In this document: one piece after another, positions 8,396 through 18,049 of the stretch
Numbering within the stretch: position 1 is the stretch's first letter
Layout of the letters: each line of letters opens with the position of its first letter
Assembly: GCF_019891395.1 (NCBI RefSeq)
Contig: NZ_CP078143.1
Coordinates: 1,997,001 to 2,061,000 of the forward strand
Reading direction: 5' to 3'
Origin: Nitratireductor kimnyeongensis
GTDB taxonomy: Bacteria; Pseudomonadota; Alphaproteobacteria; Rhizobiales; Rhizobiaceae
Length of the DNA stretch: 64,000 nt
Notes under the pieces: model-generated
Databases searched by the model: none
The model's input: only the letters and a program-made list of their open reading frames with translations
Told to the model about the DNA's origin: nothing
Program-made: the position numbers and the translations under genes

Positions 8396-10083
8396 CCGGA
8401 AAGCGTGATCTACTCGCTGTTGCACGGCTTTTCTGGTTGGGAAGCCGCAGCAAGTTGCTTTCCGGAGCGTTGCTTGCGCTTGCCACCGTGCTGTGCGGAA
8501 TAACACTTCTTGGTCTTTCAGGCTGGTTCATTGCGGCAACGGCGATTGCAGGACTTTCGCTGACGACCGCCCTTGCCTTCGATGTTTTCGCCCCTTCCGC
8601 CGGCATCCGTTTTCTGGCGCTCGCGCGGACCGCATCCCGCTATGGCGAGCGGATCGCCACACATGATGCAACGCTCGAAGTGCTGGCCGAGCTGCGGGAA
8701 AGACTGTTTCGGGGCTGGGCAGTTGCAGGCGCCGCGCGCGCAATGGCGGCGCGGCCAGCGCGATTGCTTTTCCGGCTCACAAATGACATCGACGCCCTGG
8801 ATTCACTCTATCTGCGCGTCCTCGTGCCACTGTTCTCTGCCGCCGGCGCTGCCATCATGGCTGGCTTGGCGCTCGGTTTCATCGATTGGCGGCTCGGCGT
8901 CGCCACCGCAGTGTTCCTTGTGGCAGTCGGCCTCGGCGTACCGGCACTTGCCGCGCGCCGCGCCCACAAACCGGCACGCCGCCGGGCCCATGCGCTTGAG
9001 GTGCTGCGCGCCCGCAGTGTCGATCTGGTGCGTGGGCAAGGAGAGTTGATCATGACCGGGCGGATCATGGCTCAGCGTGAAGCGATTGCCCAGGCCGATG
9101 AGCGACTGGCTCAAGCGGATGATTCCATAAACAGGGTTGAAACTCGGGTAAACGCCACCCTTGGCGTTGCCGGTGCAGGGCTGCTCGCCGCCGTATTATT
9201 TGCCGGCGCGCAACTGGCGGAAGCCGGTCGGATAGGAGCGCCGGTTGCTGCTCTGGCACTCCTTGTTGCGTTAACGGCAACGGAGCCGTTTGCTGCGTTG
9301 CGGCGTGGTGCCGTCGAACTCGGGCGCACGTTGGTGGCTGTCGGGCGTGTGGGACCAAGGCTTCAACAGGATGTTGGTGCGCCGGCGAACAAGGCACCCG
9401 ATGCTCCGTTGACAGCGGTGTCCATGGCGCACGTGACTGCGTCGTATCCGGGGGGCTCCGTACCGACCCTCGCCAATGTTTCTCTGCGTCTCAAGTCGGG
9501 AGAGCGTGTGGCGGTCATCGGTGCGAGCGGTGCAGGGAAAAGTTCTCTCCTTGCCGTCATAGCAGGCGAGATGACGATAGATCGGGGCGCGGTTGCGAGC
9601 CTTCCCTCCATTCTGTTCACGCAGCGCACCGAATTGTTTCACGACACGCTGCGGGGCAATCTCTCGCTGGCCGACCCTTCGGCCGTGGAGAACGCGATGC
9701 TTGCTGCGCTACAGGCTGCGGGCCTTGCACCGATGGTGCAAAACTTGCCTCATGGGCTCGACACCATGCTTGGTGAGGGCGGTTCCGGTCTTTCAACCGG
9801 TCAGGCACGACGGCTCGCACTGGCGCGGCTGATCTTGCAAAACACGCCTGTCTGGCTTCTGGACGAACCCACCGAAGGGCTGGACCCGGATACAGCGAAC
9901 GATGTGATCGCGCGTGTCAGGCAAGTGGCAGACGACAAGACGCTGGTCATCGCGACCCACATCCGCCGCGAGGCGGACATTGCGGACCGCATCCTGCGGA
10001 TGGAGCATGGCCGGATCGTTGCCGATGCCCGCCGCGGCACCGAGGCATACACAATTATGCTCGAAAGTCTGAGACCGGAATGA
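8392..10083 (+). CDS. cydC: CydC, ABC exporter subunit for cytochrome bd assembly
   Basis: 563 residues, the partner of CydD. The membrane half contains the characteristic RTASRYGERIATHDATLEVL stretch (about residues 80-100) and the LLFRLTNDIDALDSLYLRVL loop. In the ATPase half Walker A is GASGAGKSS (near 377-385) and Walker B is WLLDEPTEGLDPD (near 487). The signature reads GLSTGQARRL, with Thr in place of the usual second-position Gly of LSGGQ; one degenerate site is common in heterodimeric exporters. ATGA overlap with cydD; 46 bases separate it from cydA. Confidence 0.95.
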   Translation: MTGKRDLLAVARLFWLGSRSKLLSGALLALATVLCGITLLGLSGWFIAATAIAGLSLTTALAFDVFAPSAGIRFLALARTASRYGERIATHDATLEVLAELRERLFRGWAVAGAARAMAARPARLLFRLTNDIDALDSLYLRVLVPLFSAAGAAIMAGLALGFIDWRLGVATAVFLVAVGLGVPALAARRAHKPARRRAHALEVLRARSVDLVRGQGELIMTGRIMAQREAIAQADERLAQADDSINRVETRVNATLGVAGAGLLAAVLFAGAQLAEAGRIGAPVAALALLVALTATEPFAALRRGAVELGRTLVAVGRVGPRLQQDVGAPANKAPDAPLTAVSMAHVTASYPGGSVPTLANVSLRLKSGERVAVIGASGAGKSSLLAVIAGEMTIDRGAVASLPSILFTQRTELFHDTLRGNLSLADPSAVENAMLAALQAAGLAPMVQNLPHGLDTMLGEGGSGLSTGQARRLALARLILQNTPVWLLDEPTEGLDPDTANDVIARVRQVADDKTLVIATHIRREADIADRILRMEHGRIVADARRGTEAYTIMLESLRPE

Positions 10084-10129
10084 GCATTTTCTCCCGAGGA
10101 CCAAAGGAGCCGGAAAGCCGGATGGTACA

Positions 10130-11707
10130 ATGGAACTGAACATCGTCGATCTCTCGCGGTTGCAATTCGCAATTACCGCTCTCTACCACTTCCTGTTTGT
10201 CCCGCTGACGCTCGGACTGTCGGTGCTGGTTGCCATCATGGAAACCGTCTACGTGATGACCGGCCGCACCATCTGGAGACAGATGACGAAATTCTGGGGC
10301 ACGCTGTTTGGCATCAATTTCGTGCTCGGTGTCGCCACCGGCATCGTCATGGAGTTCCAGTTCGGGATGAACTGGAGCTATTACAGCCACTATGTCGGGG
10401 ACATATTCGGTGCACCGCTGGCCATCGAGGGCCTTATGGCCTTCTTTCTGGAAGCGACCTTCGTAGGCCTCTTCTTTTTCGGCTGGGACAAACTGTCCAA
10501 GCTCGGACATCTGGCGTCTGCCTGGGCAGTGGCCATCGGCTCCAATTTCTCCGCTCTATGGATCCTCATTGCGAATGGCTGGATGCAGAATCCGGTGGGC
10601 TCCGCATTCAATCCGCAGACCATGCGTATGGAGGTGACAGACTTTTACGCCGTGCTGATGAACCCGGTGGCACAGGCAAAGTTCGTCCACACCGTCTCGG
10701 CAGGCTATGTCACGGCCTCCGTTTTTGTTCTCGGCGTTTCTGCCTGGTATGTGCTCAAGGGACGACACCTCGACCTCGCCAGGCGTTCCATGACGGTTGC
10801 AGCTTCCTTCGGCCTTGCTTCGGCTCTCTCGGTGGTGGTGTTGGGCGATGAAAGCGGCTACCTCGCCACCGAGCACCAGAAGATGAAGCTCGCTGCTGTC
10901 GAAGCCATGTGGGAGACGGAGCCGGCGCCAGCATCGTTCACTGCTTTTGGATTTCCGGATCAGGAAGCGCGCGAAACGCATTATGCGGTACACATTCCGT
11001 GGGCGATGGGTATCATTGCAACACGTTCGCTCGACACACAGATACCCGGCATTGACGAACTGGTAGAGCATGCGGAAGAGCGCATCAGAAACGGCATTGT
11101 CGCTTATGACGCTCTGCAGAAGATCCGCGCCGCCGGCAATGCTGATGCCATTCCTGATGATGTCAGGAATGCGTTCGAGGAGAGTGGTTCGGACCTCGGA
11201 TACGCGCTGCTTCTCAAGCCTTATCTCGACGATCCGCGTGAAGCGACGGATGCGCAGATAACCCAGGCGGCAAACGACACGGTTCCAAACGTGCCCACCC
11301 TGTTCTGGACTTTCCGCATCATGGTTGGGCTGGGCTTTTTCTTCATCCTGCTCATGACCGTGTTCTTCTATCTCTCGGCGCGCCACAGGCTCGACCGCTA
11401 TCCCTTCCTGCTGCGGATCGCGGTTTTTGCGATCCCGCTCCCCTGGATCGCTGCCGAATGCGGCTGGATCGTTGCGGAGTTCGGGCGTCAACCTTGGATC
11501 ATCGAAGGTGTTTTGCCCACGGCCGTGGCGGTCTCAAACCTTGGTGCTTCCACGGTGCTGATGACGATCATCGGTTTCTCGTTGATCTATACCGTCCTCT
11601 TCATAGTCGAAATGGCGCTTATGCTGCGCGCCATTCGCAAGGGGCCTGAACCAGACGAAGAGCCCGAGGCCGTGTTCGGCCCCCGCGCCTTCGTACCGGC
11701 GGAGTAA
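10130..11707 (+). CDS. cydA: CydA, cytochrome bd ubiquinol oxidase subunit I
   Basis: 525 residues, the length of the E. coli protein (long Q-loop type). It carries the three hemes and the quinol site of this oxygen-reducing, non-proton-pumping terminal oxidase of the inner membrane. His20 in LYHFLFVPLTLG corresponds to the conserved heme b595 ligand, GDESGYL begins the Q-loop, which continues through QKMKLAAVEAMWET and HIPWAMGIIATRSLDT, and GRQPW near residue 452 is the family signature. It follows cydDC and precedes cydB by 5 bases. High oxygen affinity suggests use at low oxygen or under respiratory stress. Confidence 0.98.
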   Translation: MELNIVDLSRLQFAITALYHFLFVPLTLGLSVLVAIMETVYVMTGRTIWRQMTKFWGTLFGINFVLGVATGIVMEFQFGMNWSYYSHYVGDIFGAPLAIEGLMAFFLEATFVGLFFFGWDKLSKLGHLASAWAVAIGSNFSALWILIANGWMQNPVGSAFNPQTMRMEVTDFYAVLMNPVAQAKFVHTVSAGYVTASVFVLGVSAWYVLKGRHLDLARRSMTVAASFGLASALSVVVLGDESGYLATEHQKMKLAAVEAMWETEPAPASFTAFGFPDQEARETHYAVHIPWAMGIIATRSLDTQIPGIDELVEHAEERIRNGIVAYDALQKIRAAGNADAIPDDVRNAFEESGSDLGYALLLKPYLDDPREATDAQITQAANDTVPNVPTLFWTFRIMVGLGFFFILLMTVFFYLSARHRLDRYPFLLRIAVFAIPLPWIAAECGWIVAEFGRQPWIIEGVLPTAVAVSNLGASTVLMTIIGFSLIYTVLFIVEMALMLRAIRKGPEPDEEPEAVFGPRAFVPAE

Positions 11708-11712
11708 AGACA

Positions 11713-12870
11713 ATGATCCTGCACACTCTTATCGACTATGAAACGCTGCGCGTGATCTGGTGGGGGCTTCTCGGCGTGTTGCTGATAGGCTTTGCCGTAA
11801 CCGATGGTTTTGACCTGGGAACGGGAACACTCCTGCCTTTTGTGGCCAAAACAGATACCGAGCGTCGTGTCGTGATCAACGCCGTCGGCCCGGTATGGGA
11901 AGGCAATCAGGTTTGGCTCATTCTGGGTGGGGGAGCGATTTTCGCGGCCTGGCCACCACTATACGCGGTGTCGTTTTCAGGTTTTTATCTCGCAATGTTC
12001 GCTGTCGTCTTCGCACTGATCCTGCGTCCTGTCGCGTTCAAATACCGGTCAAAACGAGAGAACCCGACCTGGCGGACCACTTGGGACTGGGCGCTGTTCA
12101 TCGGCGGATTTGTCCCTGCACTCATCTTCGGTGTTGCGGTGGGCAATGTCCTTCAGGGCGTGCCGTTCCGGCTCGGAAACGATTTGAGGATCTTCTACGA
12201 GGGCACGACATTGTTCGAGCTTCTCAATCCATTCGCGCTCCTGTGCGGGCTTCTTTCGGTGGCGATGCTCATCATGCATGGTGCATCCTGGCTCATGGTA
12301 AAAACCGACGGACCGGTCGCGGCACGCAGCCGCACCTTTGGCAGCGTTGCGGCCATGGCCACCATCGTGATCTTTGCGCTCGGGGGACTCTGGCTATGGG
12401 CCGGCATCGATGGCTATCGCATCACCAGCGCTATAGTGACCGACGGCCCGTCCAACCCGCTGGCGAAGACCGTGGTACAGGCGAGTGGTGCCTGGTTCGA
12501 CAATTACGCGGCGCACCCTTGGATGATCATCGCTCCCGGGCTCGGTTTTCTCGGCGCAGTCCTGGCGCTTGTTCTCTTTCGTGCCCGGCGTGAAGTGTTG
12601 ACGTTGCTCGCCAGCGCGATGTCGATCATCGGCATCATCTCGACGGTCGGCCTGTCGATGTTTCCCGTCATCCTGCCGTCCTCCATCGCACCGGGAGCAA
12701 GCCTGACGGTGTGGGACGCCTCGTCAAGCCATCTCACCCTGTTCATCATGCTGGTGGTGACTGCGTTTTTCGTTCCTCTCATCGTTGCCTACACGAGCTG
12801 GGTCTACAAGGTCCTGTGGGGCAAGGTGGATGAAAAGGACATCCAGGAAGGCAGGGGACACGCTTACTGA
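11713..12870 (+). CDS. cydB: CydB, cytochrome bd ubiquinol oxidase subunit II
   Basis: 385 residues with about nine hydrophobic helices and the conserved start in which VIWWGLLGVLLIGFAVTDG and FDLGTGTLLPF appear, followed by VGPVWEGNQVWLILGGGA. This subunit has no heme ligands; it pairs with CydA in the membrane and stabilises the complex. Only 5 bases separate it from cydA and a 32-base gap leads to the cydX gene, so the three structural subunits are co-transcribed. Confidence 0.98.
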   Translation: MILHTLIDYETLRVIWWGLLGVLLIGFAVTDGFDLGTGTLLPFVAKTDTERRVVINAVGPVWEGNQVWLILGGGAIFAAWPPLYAVSFSGFYLAMFAVVFALILRPVAFKYRSKRENPTWRTTWDWALFIGGFVPALIFGVAVGNVLQGVPFRLGNDLRIFYEGTTLFELLNPFALLCGLLSVAMLIMHGASWLMVKTDGPVAARSRTFGSVAAMATIVIFALGGLWLWAGIDGYRITSAIVTDGPSNPLAKTVVQASGAWFDNYAAHPWMIIAPGLGFLGAVLALVLFRARREVLTLLASAMSIIGIISTVGLSMFPVILPSSIAPGASLTVWDASSSHLTLFIMLVVTAFFVPLIVAYTSWVYKVLWGKVDEKDIQEGRGHAY

Positions 12871-12902
12871 GCGGTCCCCCTTCACACAAAGGAGATCAGG
12901 AC

Positions 12903-13022
12903 ATGTGGTATTTCGCATGGTTGCTCGGACTTCCCCTCGCCGCGGCTTTCGCCGTTCTCAACGCGATGTGGTATGAACTGATGGACGACGCGGCGAAGAA
13001 GAAGGAAGCCGCCAAACCATGA
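12903..13022 (+). CDS. cydX: CydX, small subunit of cytochrome bd oxidase
   Basis: 39 codons, below usual gene-calling limits. The peptide starts MWYFAWLLGLPLAAAF, the classic CydX opening (E. coli CydX begins MWYFAWILG), forms one transmembrane helix, and ends in a charged cytoplasmic tail rich in Lys, Glu and Ala. CydX packs beside CydA and is needed for stability and full activity of cytochrome bd. An AAAGGAGA ribosome binding site lies 8 to 15 bases upstream, and a terminator-like hairpin follows directly. Position straight after cydB confirms the call. Confidence 0.95.
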   Translation: MWYFAWLLGLPLAAAFAVLNAMWYELMDDAAKKKEAAKP

Positions 13023-13031
13023 ATCAATAAG

Positions 13032-13058
13032 CGCCGGCCTTGCGCCGGCGATTATCTT
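13032..13058 (+). terminator. Intrinsic terminator of the cyd operon
   Basis: CGCCGGC (13032-13038) pairs with GCCGGCG (13044-13050) around a 5-base loop, followed by ATTATCTTT. It begins 10 bases after the cydX stop. The U-tract is imperfect. Confidence 0.65.
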
Positions 13059-13065
13059 TCAGGGC

Positions 13066-14364
13066 TCAATCGACAACCGGCCCGCCCGCCGCCCGCTTCA
13101 TGATCACTTCACGGTGCGGATAGGGGATCTCGACCCCGTTTTCCTTCAGCGTGTCCCACAATGCGAGCAGCACTTTGCCGCGCACATTGGTGAGGCCTTG
13201 CTGGGGGTCGCGAATCCAGAAGCGCAGCACGAAATCGAGCGAGGATTCACCAAATCCTGTCAGCCAGCAAACCGGTCTCCGGTCGGCATCCACACGACCG
13301 ACACTTACGGCAGCGTCAATGGCGAGGGCTGAAACCTGGTGCGGATCACAATCGTAGGAAACACCAAACGGCACATCGAGCCGCACCATTTCGTCGCTGA
13401 ACGACCAGTTGATCACCTGTTGGGTGATGAAATCCTCGTTGGGAATGAGATATTCGCGTCCGTCTCGGGTGATGACGGAAACGAAGCGGGCCCGCAGTTC
13501 GCGGATCCAGCCGAACGTGTCTCCGAGCGTGATCGTGTCGCCCGGCTTAATGGATTTGTCGAGTAGGATGATGATGCCGGAAATGAAATTGGAAACGACC
13601 TTTTGGAGGCCGAAGCCAAGCCCCACGCCGACAGCGCCGGAAAACACCGTCAACGCCGTCAGGTCGACACCCACGGAGGAAAGCGCGATGGCGCCGGCTG
13701 CAATGACGAGGCCGATCTTGACCACCTTGCCGAGCAGCACACGGATGGACGGGGTAAGTTCGTCGGACCGCTGGACGCGTTCGTCGAAATAATTGCCGAG
13801 AACTATCGCGAGCCAGACAGTGCCGGTGAGCAAAACCGCGGCTTTCAGGAGCACCAAGGCGCTTAACCTTGTCGCGCCCAGCGGCAGGGCCAGCGTGTCG
13901 AGAAACGCCGCCGCCTCGTCGTCTATCCCAAGAATGACAATGGCTGCATAGGTCCACGCTATCCATCCTATGGTTCTGGCAAGCAGGCGGTTGCGGATGA
14001 TGCGCGAAACGACCGAGGTGAACACCCAGGCGATCGAAAGCGACAGGGTGAGCGAAAGCAAGAGCGTTCTGCTTGGCCATGTAAACGAGCGCAAAACCGT
14101 CAGCGCCCCAAAAAGAAGGAGGACAAACAGAATCCAGTCGCTGCGCCGCATGAGCGCCACGACAACGCGCAGAAGCCCCTGATGACCCTTGATGCGCCTG
14201 GCATGTGCTTCGAGCCGGCTCTCCAAACCACGCGATGCCAGCTTTGCGACAAAGAACAGCACCGCAATGATCGCGACCTGATAGAAGGTCCAGGGATTGG
14301 CGAGATTGACGATCTGGGCTCGCACCCAATTCGCGATCTCAAGCAAGAGGTCCACAAACGCCAT
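13066..14364 (-). CDS. MscS-family mechanosensitive ion channel
   Basis: About 432 residues from the ATG at 14364 (longer in-frame starts exist up to 14529, but the extension is hydrophilic and unlike the family). Four to five N-terminal helices precede the MscS core, whose pore helix is in the VFSGAVGVGLGFGLQKVV and NFISGIIILL region (roughly residues 245-275), followed by the beta domain KPGDTITLGDTFGWI. These inner-membrane channels open on membrane tension to release solutes during osmotic downshock. It converges with the cyd operon and is divergent from glcB. No clear ribosome binding site was found for either start. Confidence 0.88.
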   Translation of the reverse strand: MAFVDLLLEIANWVRAQIVNLANPWTFYQVAIIAVLFFVAKLASRGLESRLEAHARRIKGHQGLLRVVVALMRRSDWILFVLLLFGALTVLRSFTWPSRTLLLSLTLSLSIAWVFTSVVSRIIRNRLLARTIGWIAWTYAAIVILGIDDEAAAFLDTLALPLGATRLSALVLLKAAVLLTGTVWLAIVLGNYFDERVQRSDELTPSIRVLLGKVVKIGLVIAAGAIALSSVGVDLTALTVFSGAVGVGLGFGLQKVVSNFISGIIILLDKSIKPGDTITLGDTFGWIRELRARFVSVITRDGREYLIPNEDFITQQVINWSFSDEMVRLDVPFGVSYDCDPHQVSALAIDAAVSVGRVDADRRPVCWLTGFGESSLDFVLRFWIRDPQQGLTNVRGKVLLALWDTLKENGVEIPYPHREVIMKRAAGGPVVD

Positions 14365-14551
14365 GGGGCAACAGTAGCCCATAATGCGGGGCTGCGGAAT
14401 GCAGATGACGAATGCTTCATTCTGGCCAGACGGTGGCCCAACCTCACCTCTCGTTGAAACCTCTTTCCTCATCCGGCGAATTGACCCGGTGTCGCTGGCG
14501 TGGTGAAAGCAGTGCATCATTTCTGACATTGGGAAGAGGAGTGTCTGCTAA

Positions 14552-16735
14552 ATGGAAAATCGCGTTGAGCTTCATGGGTTGAAGGTTGCGGAGGAGCTGC
14601 GCAATTTCGCGGTAGAGGAGGCGCTCCCCGGTACGGGTGTAGAACCCGACCAATTCTGGAAGGCGTTCTCGGAAATCGTAAGCGATCTGGCGCCAAAAAA
14701 TCGGGCCCTGCTCGCCAAGCGCGACGCAATGCAAGAAAAGCACGACGCCTGGTACAAGGAAAACGGCGCGGCTGCCGACCAGGACGCTTATCAGGCTTTC
14801 CTGCGCGAGATCGGTTATCTGCTGCCGGAAGGCGAGGCCTTCTCCGTCTCCACGCAGAATGTCGACCCGGAGATCGCCAGTGTCGCCGGTCCCCAGCTTG
14901 TCGTGCCCGTGATGAATGCGCGCTACGCGCTCAACGCGGCCAATGCGCGCTGGGGTTCGCTCTATGATGCGCTTTACGGCACAGACGCCATTTCCGAGGA
15001 GGACGGCGCGGAAAAGGGCAAGGGCTACAATCCGAAGCGCGGCGAAAAGGTCATCGCCTGGGCGCGTGCCTTCCTCGACGGCAGCGCGCCGCTCGATGGG
15101 GTTTCCTGGACGGACATAACCGGGCTTTCTGTTGTCGGCGGTCAACTCCTGGCGAAAACCGAGGGCGGTGAAGCGCACCTGAAGGATGTTTCGAAATTCG
15201 TCGGCTATCGCGGTGCGGCGGAAGAGCCGTCAGCAATCCTGCTTGCCACCAATGGCATGCATGCGGAAGTCGCGATCGATCCCAACCACCCGATCGGCAA
15301 GACCGACAAGGCGGGCATTGCCGATGTGGTGCTGGAATCGGCCCTGACCACCATTCAGGATTGCGAGGATTCCGTCGCCGCCGTCGATGCCGAGGACAAG
15401 GTTGTCGTCTATCGCAACTGGCTTGGTTTGATGAAGGGCGACCTCGAAGAGCAGGTGACGAAGGGCGACAGAACCTTCACCCGCCGCCTGAACCCCGACC
15501 GCGAATACACCGCGCCCGATGGCAGGACACTCACGCTGCCCGGCCGTTCGCTGATGCTGGTGCGCAATGTCGGTCACCTCATGACCAACCCGGCCATTCT
15601 CGACGCCGATGGCAATGAGGTGCCGGAAGGCATTATGGACGCGCTCTTCACAGCAGCCATCGCGCTGCACGATGTCGGGCCGAATGGCCGCCGCATGAAC
15701 AGCCGCGCGGGCTCAATGTACGTGGTGAAGCCGAAGATGCACGGACCTGAAGAGGTGGCCTTCGCTGTGGAGCTGTTTGATCGCGTCGAGAAAGCACTCG
15801 GCATGGCGCCCAACACCATCAAGATGGGTATTATGGACGAGGAGCGCCGCACCACGGTCAACCTGAAGGAGTGCATCCGCGCCGCGCGCGAGCGGGTGGT
15901 CTTTATCAATACCGGCTTCCTCGACCGCACCGGCGACGAGATCCACACCTCCATGGAAGCGGGCCCGATGATCCGCAAGGGCGACATGAAACAGGCAGCC
16001 TGGATCTCTGCCTATGAGAACTGGAATGTCGATATCGGCCTTGAGTGTGGTCTTTCCGGCCACGCCCAGATCGGCAAGGGCATGTGGGCCATGCCCGACC
16101 TGATGGCAGCGATGCTTGAGCAGAAGATCGGTCACCCCAAGGCCGGCGCGAACACGGCATGGGTGCCCTCGCCAACGGCGGCCACGCTTCACGCCACGCA
16201 TTATCATCAGGTGGATGTCCACGCCGTGCAGGCCGAGCTGAAAAACCGCAAACGCGCAGCACTGTCCGATATCCTCTCGGTGCCGGTTGCCACGCGGCCC
16301 AACTGGACGCCGGAGGAAATCCAGAAAGAGCTCGACAACAACGCGCAGGGCATTCTGGGCTATGTGGTGCGCTGGATCGATCAGGGCGTCGGCTGCTCCA
16401 AGGTGCCGGACATCAACGATGTGGGTCTGATGGAAGACCGTGCAACGCTGCGCATTTCCGCTCAGCACATGGCAAACTGGCTGCATCATGGCGTCGCAAG
16501 CAAAGAGCAGGTGATGGAAACGATGAAGCGCATGGCGGCGGTGGTGGACCGGCAGAATGCCGGCGATCCGCTCTATCGGCCGATGGCGCCGGCTTTCGAC
16601 AAATCCATTGCGTTTCAGGCGGCCTGCGACCTTGTCTTCAAGGGGCGGGAACAGCCCAATGGCTATACCGAACCGGTTCTCCATGCACGCCGCCTTGAAC
16701 TGAAGGCGCAAGACAGTGCAAGTAGAGCATCATGA
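14552..16735 (+). CDS. glcB: Malate synthase G
   Basis: 727 residues, the length of the monomeric G isoform (about 720). It condenses glyoxylate with acetyl-CoA to malate in the glyoxylate bypass or glycolate use. Recognisable blocks are the N-terminal helical clasp, NPGRSLM-like [20 protein letters not shown] near residue 330, the [20 protein letters not shown] segment, and [20 protein letters not shown] near 530. A GAGGAG ribosome binding site lies just upstream of the ATG. Isocitrate lyase is not in the window. Encoded alone, divergent from the MscS gene. Confidence 0.97.
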   Translation: MENRVELHGLKVAEELRNFAVEEALPGTGVEPDQFWKAFSEIVSDLAPKNRALLAKRDAMQEKHDAWYKENGAAADQDAYQAFLREIGYLLPEGEAFSVSTQNVDPEIASVAGPQLVVPVMNARYALNAANARWGSLYDALYGTDAISEEDGAEKGKGYNPKRGEKVIAWARAFLDGSAPLDGVSWTDITGLSVVGGQLLAKTEGGEAHLKDVSKFVGYRGAAEEPSAILLATNGMHAEVAIDPNHPIGKTDKAGIADVVLESALTTIQDCEDSVAAVDAEDKVVVYRNWLGLMKGDLEEQVTKGDRTFTRRLNPDREYTAPDGRTLTLPGRSLMLVRNVGHLMTNPAILDADGNEVPEGIMDALFTAAIALHDVGPNGRRMNSRAGSMYVVKPKMHGPEEVAFAVELFDRVEKALGMAPNTIKMGIMDEERRTTVNLKECIRAARERVVFINTGFLDRTGDEIHTSMEAGPMIRKGDMKQAAWISAYENWNVDIGLECGLSGHAQIGKGMWAMPDLMAAMLEQKIGHPKAGANTAWVPSPTAATLHATHYHQVDVHAVQAELKNRKRAALSDILSVPVATRPNWTPEEIQKELDNNAQGILGYVVRWIDQGVGCSKVPDINDVGLMEDRATLRISAQHMANWLHHGVASKEQVMETMKRMAAVVDRQNAGDPLYRPMAPAFDKSIAFQAACDLVFKGREQPNGYTEPVLHARRLELKAQDSASRAS

Positions 16736-16797
16736 CCCGCTGATGGCGCATCGGATTCGCCGGCGGTAACAACAACAGGTCGCCGGACTGTGCCTGA

Positions 16798-17478
16798 ATG
16801 AAGATCCTTGCAATCGATACCGCGGCGGCGCTCTGCGCCGCCTGCGTTCTTGACACCCAAACGGATGAAATGCTCGGGCGGCACGTGCTGGACCTGGGCA
16901 AGGGGCATGCCGAACACGTCATGTCCGTCATCGAAGGTGCGCTGCAGGCTGCCGGTCTTGGCTATGACGCACTTGGCGCCGTGGCTGTTTCCGTGGGCCC
17001 CGGATCGTTTACCGGCGTGCGGGTCGGCGTCTCTGCCGCACGCGGTCTGGCGCTGGCGCTCAAAGTGCCGGCCATCGGTATCTCCACGCTGGAGGCGCTT
17101 GGCGCGGAAGCGCGTGATACGCTTCCCGGACGCACCGTTCTCGTGGCGCTTGGGCAGCGCGCGCCCAGTCTTTTCGCAGCGGGCTTCGATAGCGAAGGGC
17201 GCGTTCTCCTCGAACCTCAAAGCCAGTCGGCACAGTGGCTGGCCGGATGGGCCTCTATCGAAAATGCGGTCGTCTACGGTGTTGCGGCCGAGCTTGTGGC
17301 TGAGGCGGGCTCGCCCGCGCTTGACATTCAAACTGCCGGCGCAACGGCGGATATTCTGACCTTTGCCCGGCTGGCCGCTACCAAGGAGGGGAGTGGCGAA
17401 CCGCCAAAGCCGCTTTATCTGCGCGCACCGGACGCTGCCCCGCAGCAAAACTTCGCTCTCCCGCGAAGGGAACGCTGA
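16798..17478 (+). CDS. tsaB: TsaB, tRNA threonylcarbamoyladenosine synthesis protein
   Basis: 226 residues of the ASKHA fold. The MKILAIDTAAALCAACVLD opening and the VSVGPGSFTGVRVGVSAARG segment (about residues 62-82) are the TsaB hallmarks. TsaB is the non-catalytic partner of TsaD in adding the t6A37 modification to ANN-decoding tRNAs in the cytoplasm. Its stop codon overlaps the rimI start by one base (TGATG), a pairing that is widespread in alphaproteobacteria. Confidence 0.93.
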   Translation: MKILAIDTAAALCAACVLDTQTDEMLGRHVLDLGKGHAEHVMSVIEGALQAAGLGYDALGAVAVSVGPGSFTGVRVGVSAARGLALALKVPAIGISTLEALGAEARDTLPGRTVLVALGQRAPSLFAAGFDSEGRVLLEPQSQSAQWLAGWASIENAVVYGVAAELVAEAGSPALDIQTAGATADILTFARLAATKEGSGEPPKPLYLRAPDAAPQQNFALPRRER

Positions 17479-17963
17479 TGGCGCTCTTTCCGAGAAAACG
17501 CGAATTTGTGGTGCGGCCTCTGGAGGTGGCGGACAGTCTCGTTCTAGCCGATATGCACGCCGAGGATTTCACGCGGCCGTGGAGCGATGCGGAGTTTGAA
17601 TCGCTGCTCACACAGGATGGCGTGTTCGGGTTCGCGGTTTCCGAAATTGGCAGAAAGCCACCGCAGCTTGCCGGGTTCGTGCTTGCGCGGCAGGCCGCGG
17701 ATGAAGGCGAAATCCTCACCATTCTTGTCGCCCGCAATCAGCGCCGCCACGGGCTTGGCCGACAATTGATGGATGCCGTGCTATTCAAGATGCATAGCGA
17801 CAGGGCAGCGGCACTTTTTCTTGAGGTGGAGGAAACCAACACGCCTGCCATCGCGCTCTACCGTCGCCTCGGATTCCGGCAGGTCGGAGGGCGGCCCGAT
17901 TATTATCGCGACGCGAATGGCAGGCGCACCAGCGCTCTGGTGATGCGCCGCGACCTGCGCTGA
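17478..17963 (+). CDS. rimI: RimI-like ribosomal-protein-alanine N-acetyltransferase
   Basis: 161 residues, single GNAT domain. The acetyl-CoA pyrophosphate loop is the RRHGLGRQLM segment (about residues 91-100), preceded by the beta4 strand ILTILVA and followed by FLEVEETNTPAIALYRRLGF. RimI acetylates the N-terminus of ribosomal protein S18. Coupling to tsaB (1-base overlap) fits the common tsaB-rimI arrangement; GNAT enzymes are hard to separate by sequence, so context carries much of the call. Confidence 0.88.
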   Translation: MALFPRKREFVVRPLEVADSLVLADMHAEDFTRPWSDAEFESLLTQDGVFGFAVSEIGRKPPQLAGFVLARQAADEGEILTILVARNQRRHGLGRQLMDAVLFKMHSDRAAALFLEVEETNTPAIALYRRLGFRQVGGRPDYYRDANGRRTSALVMRRDLR

Positions 17964-18049
17964 GCTTTCAACCTCATGTTTCCTGGAAACGGAAAATGCT
18001 GTAGAGGGTCCGTTCTCCGCCCACGGGCCTCATAGCTGATTCAGGGCTG

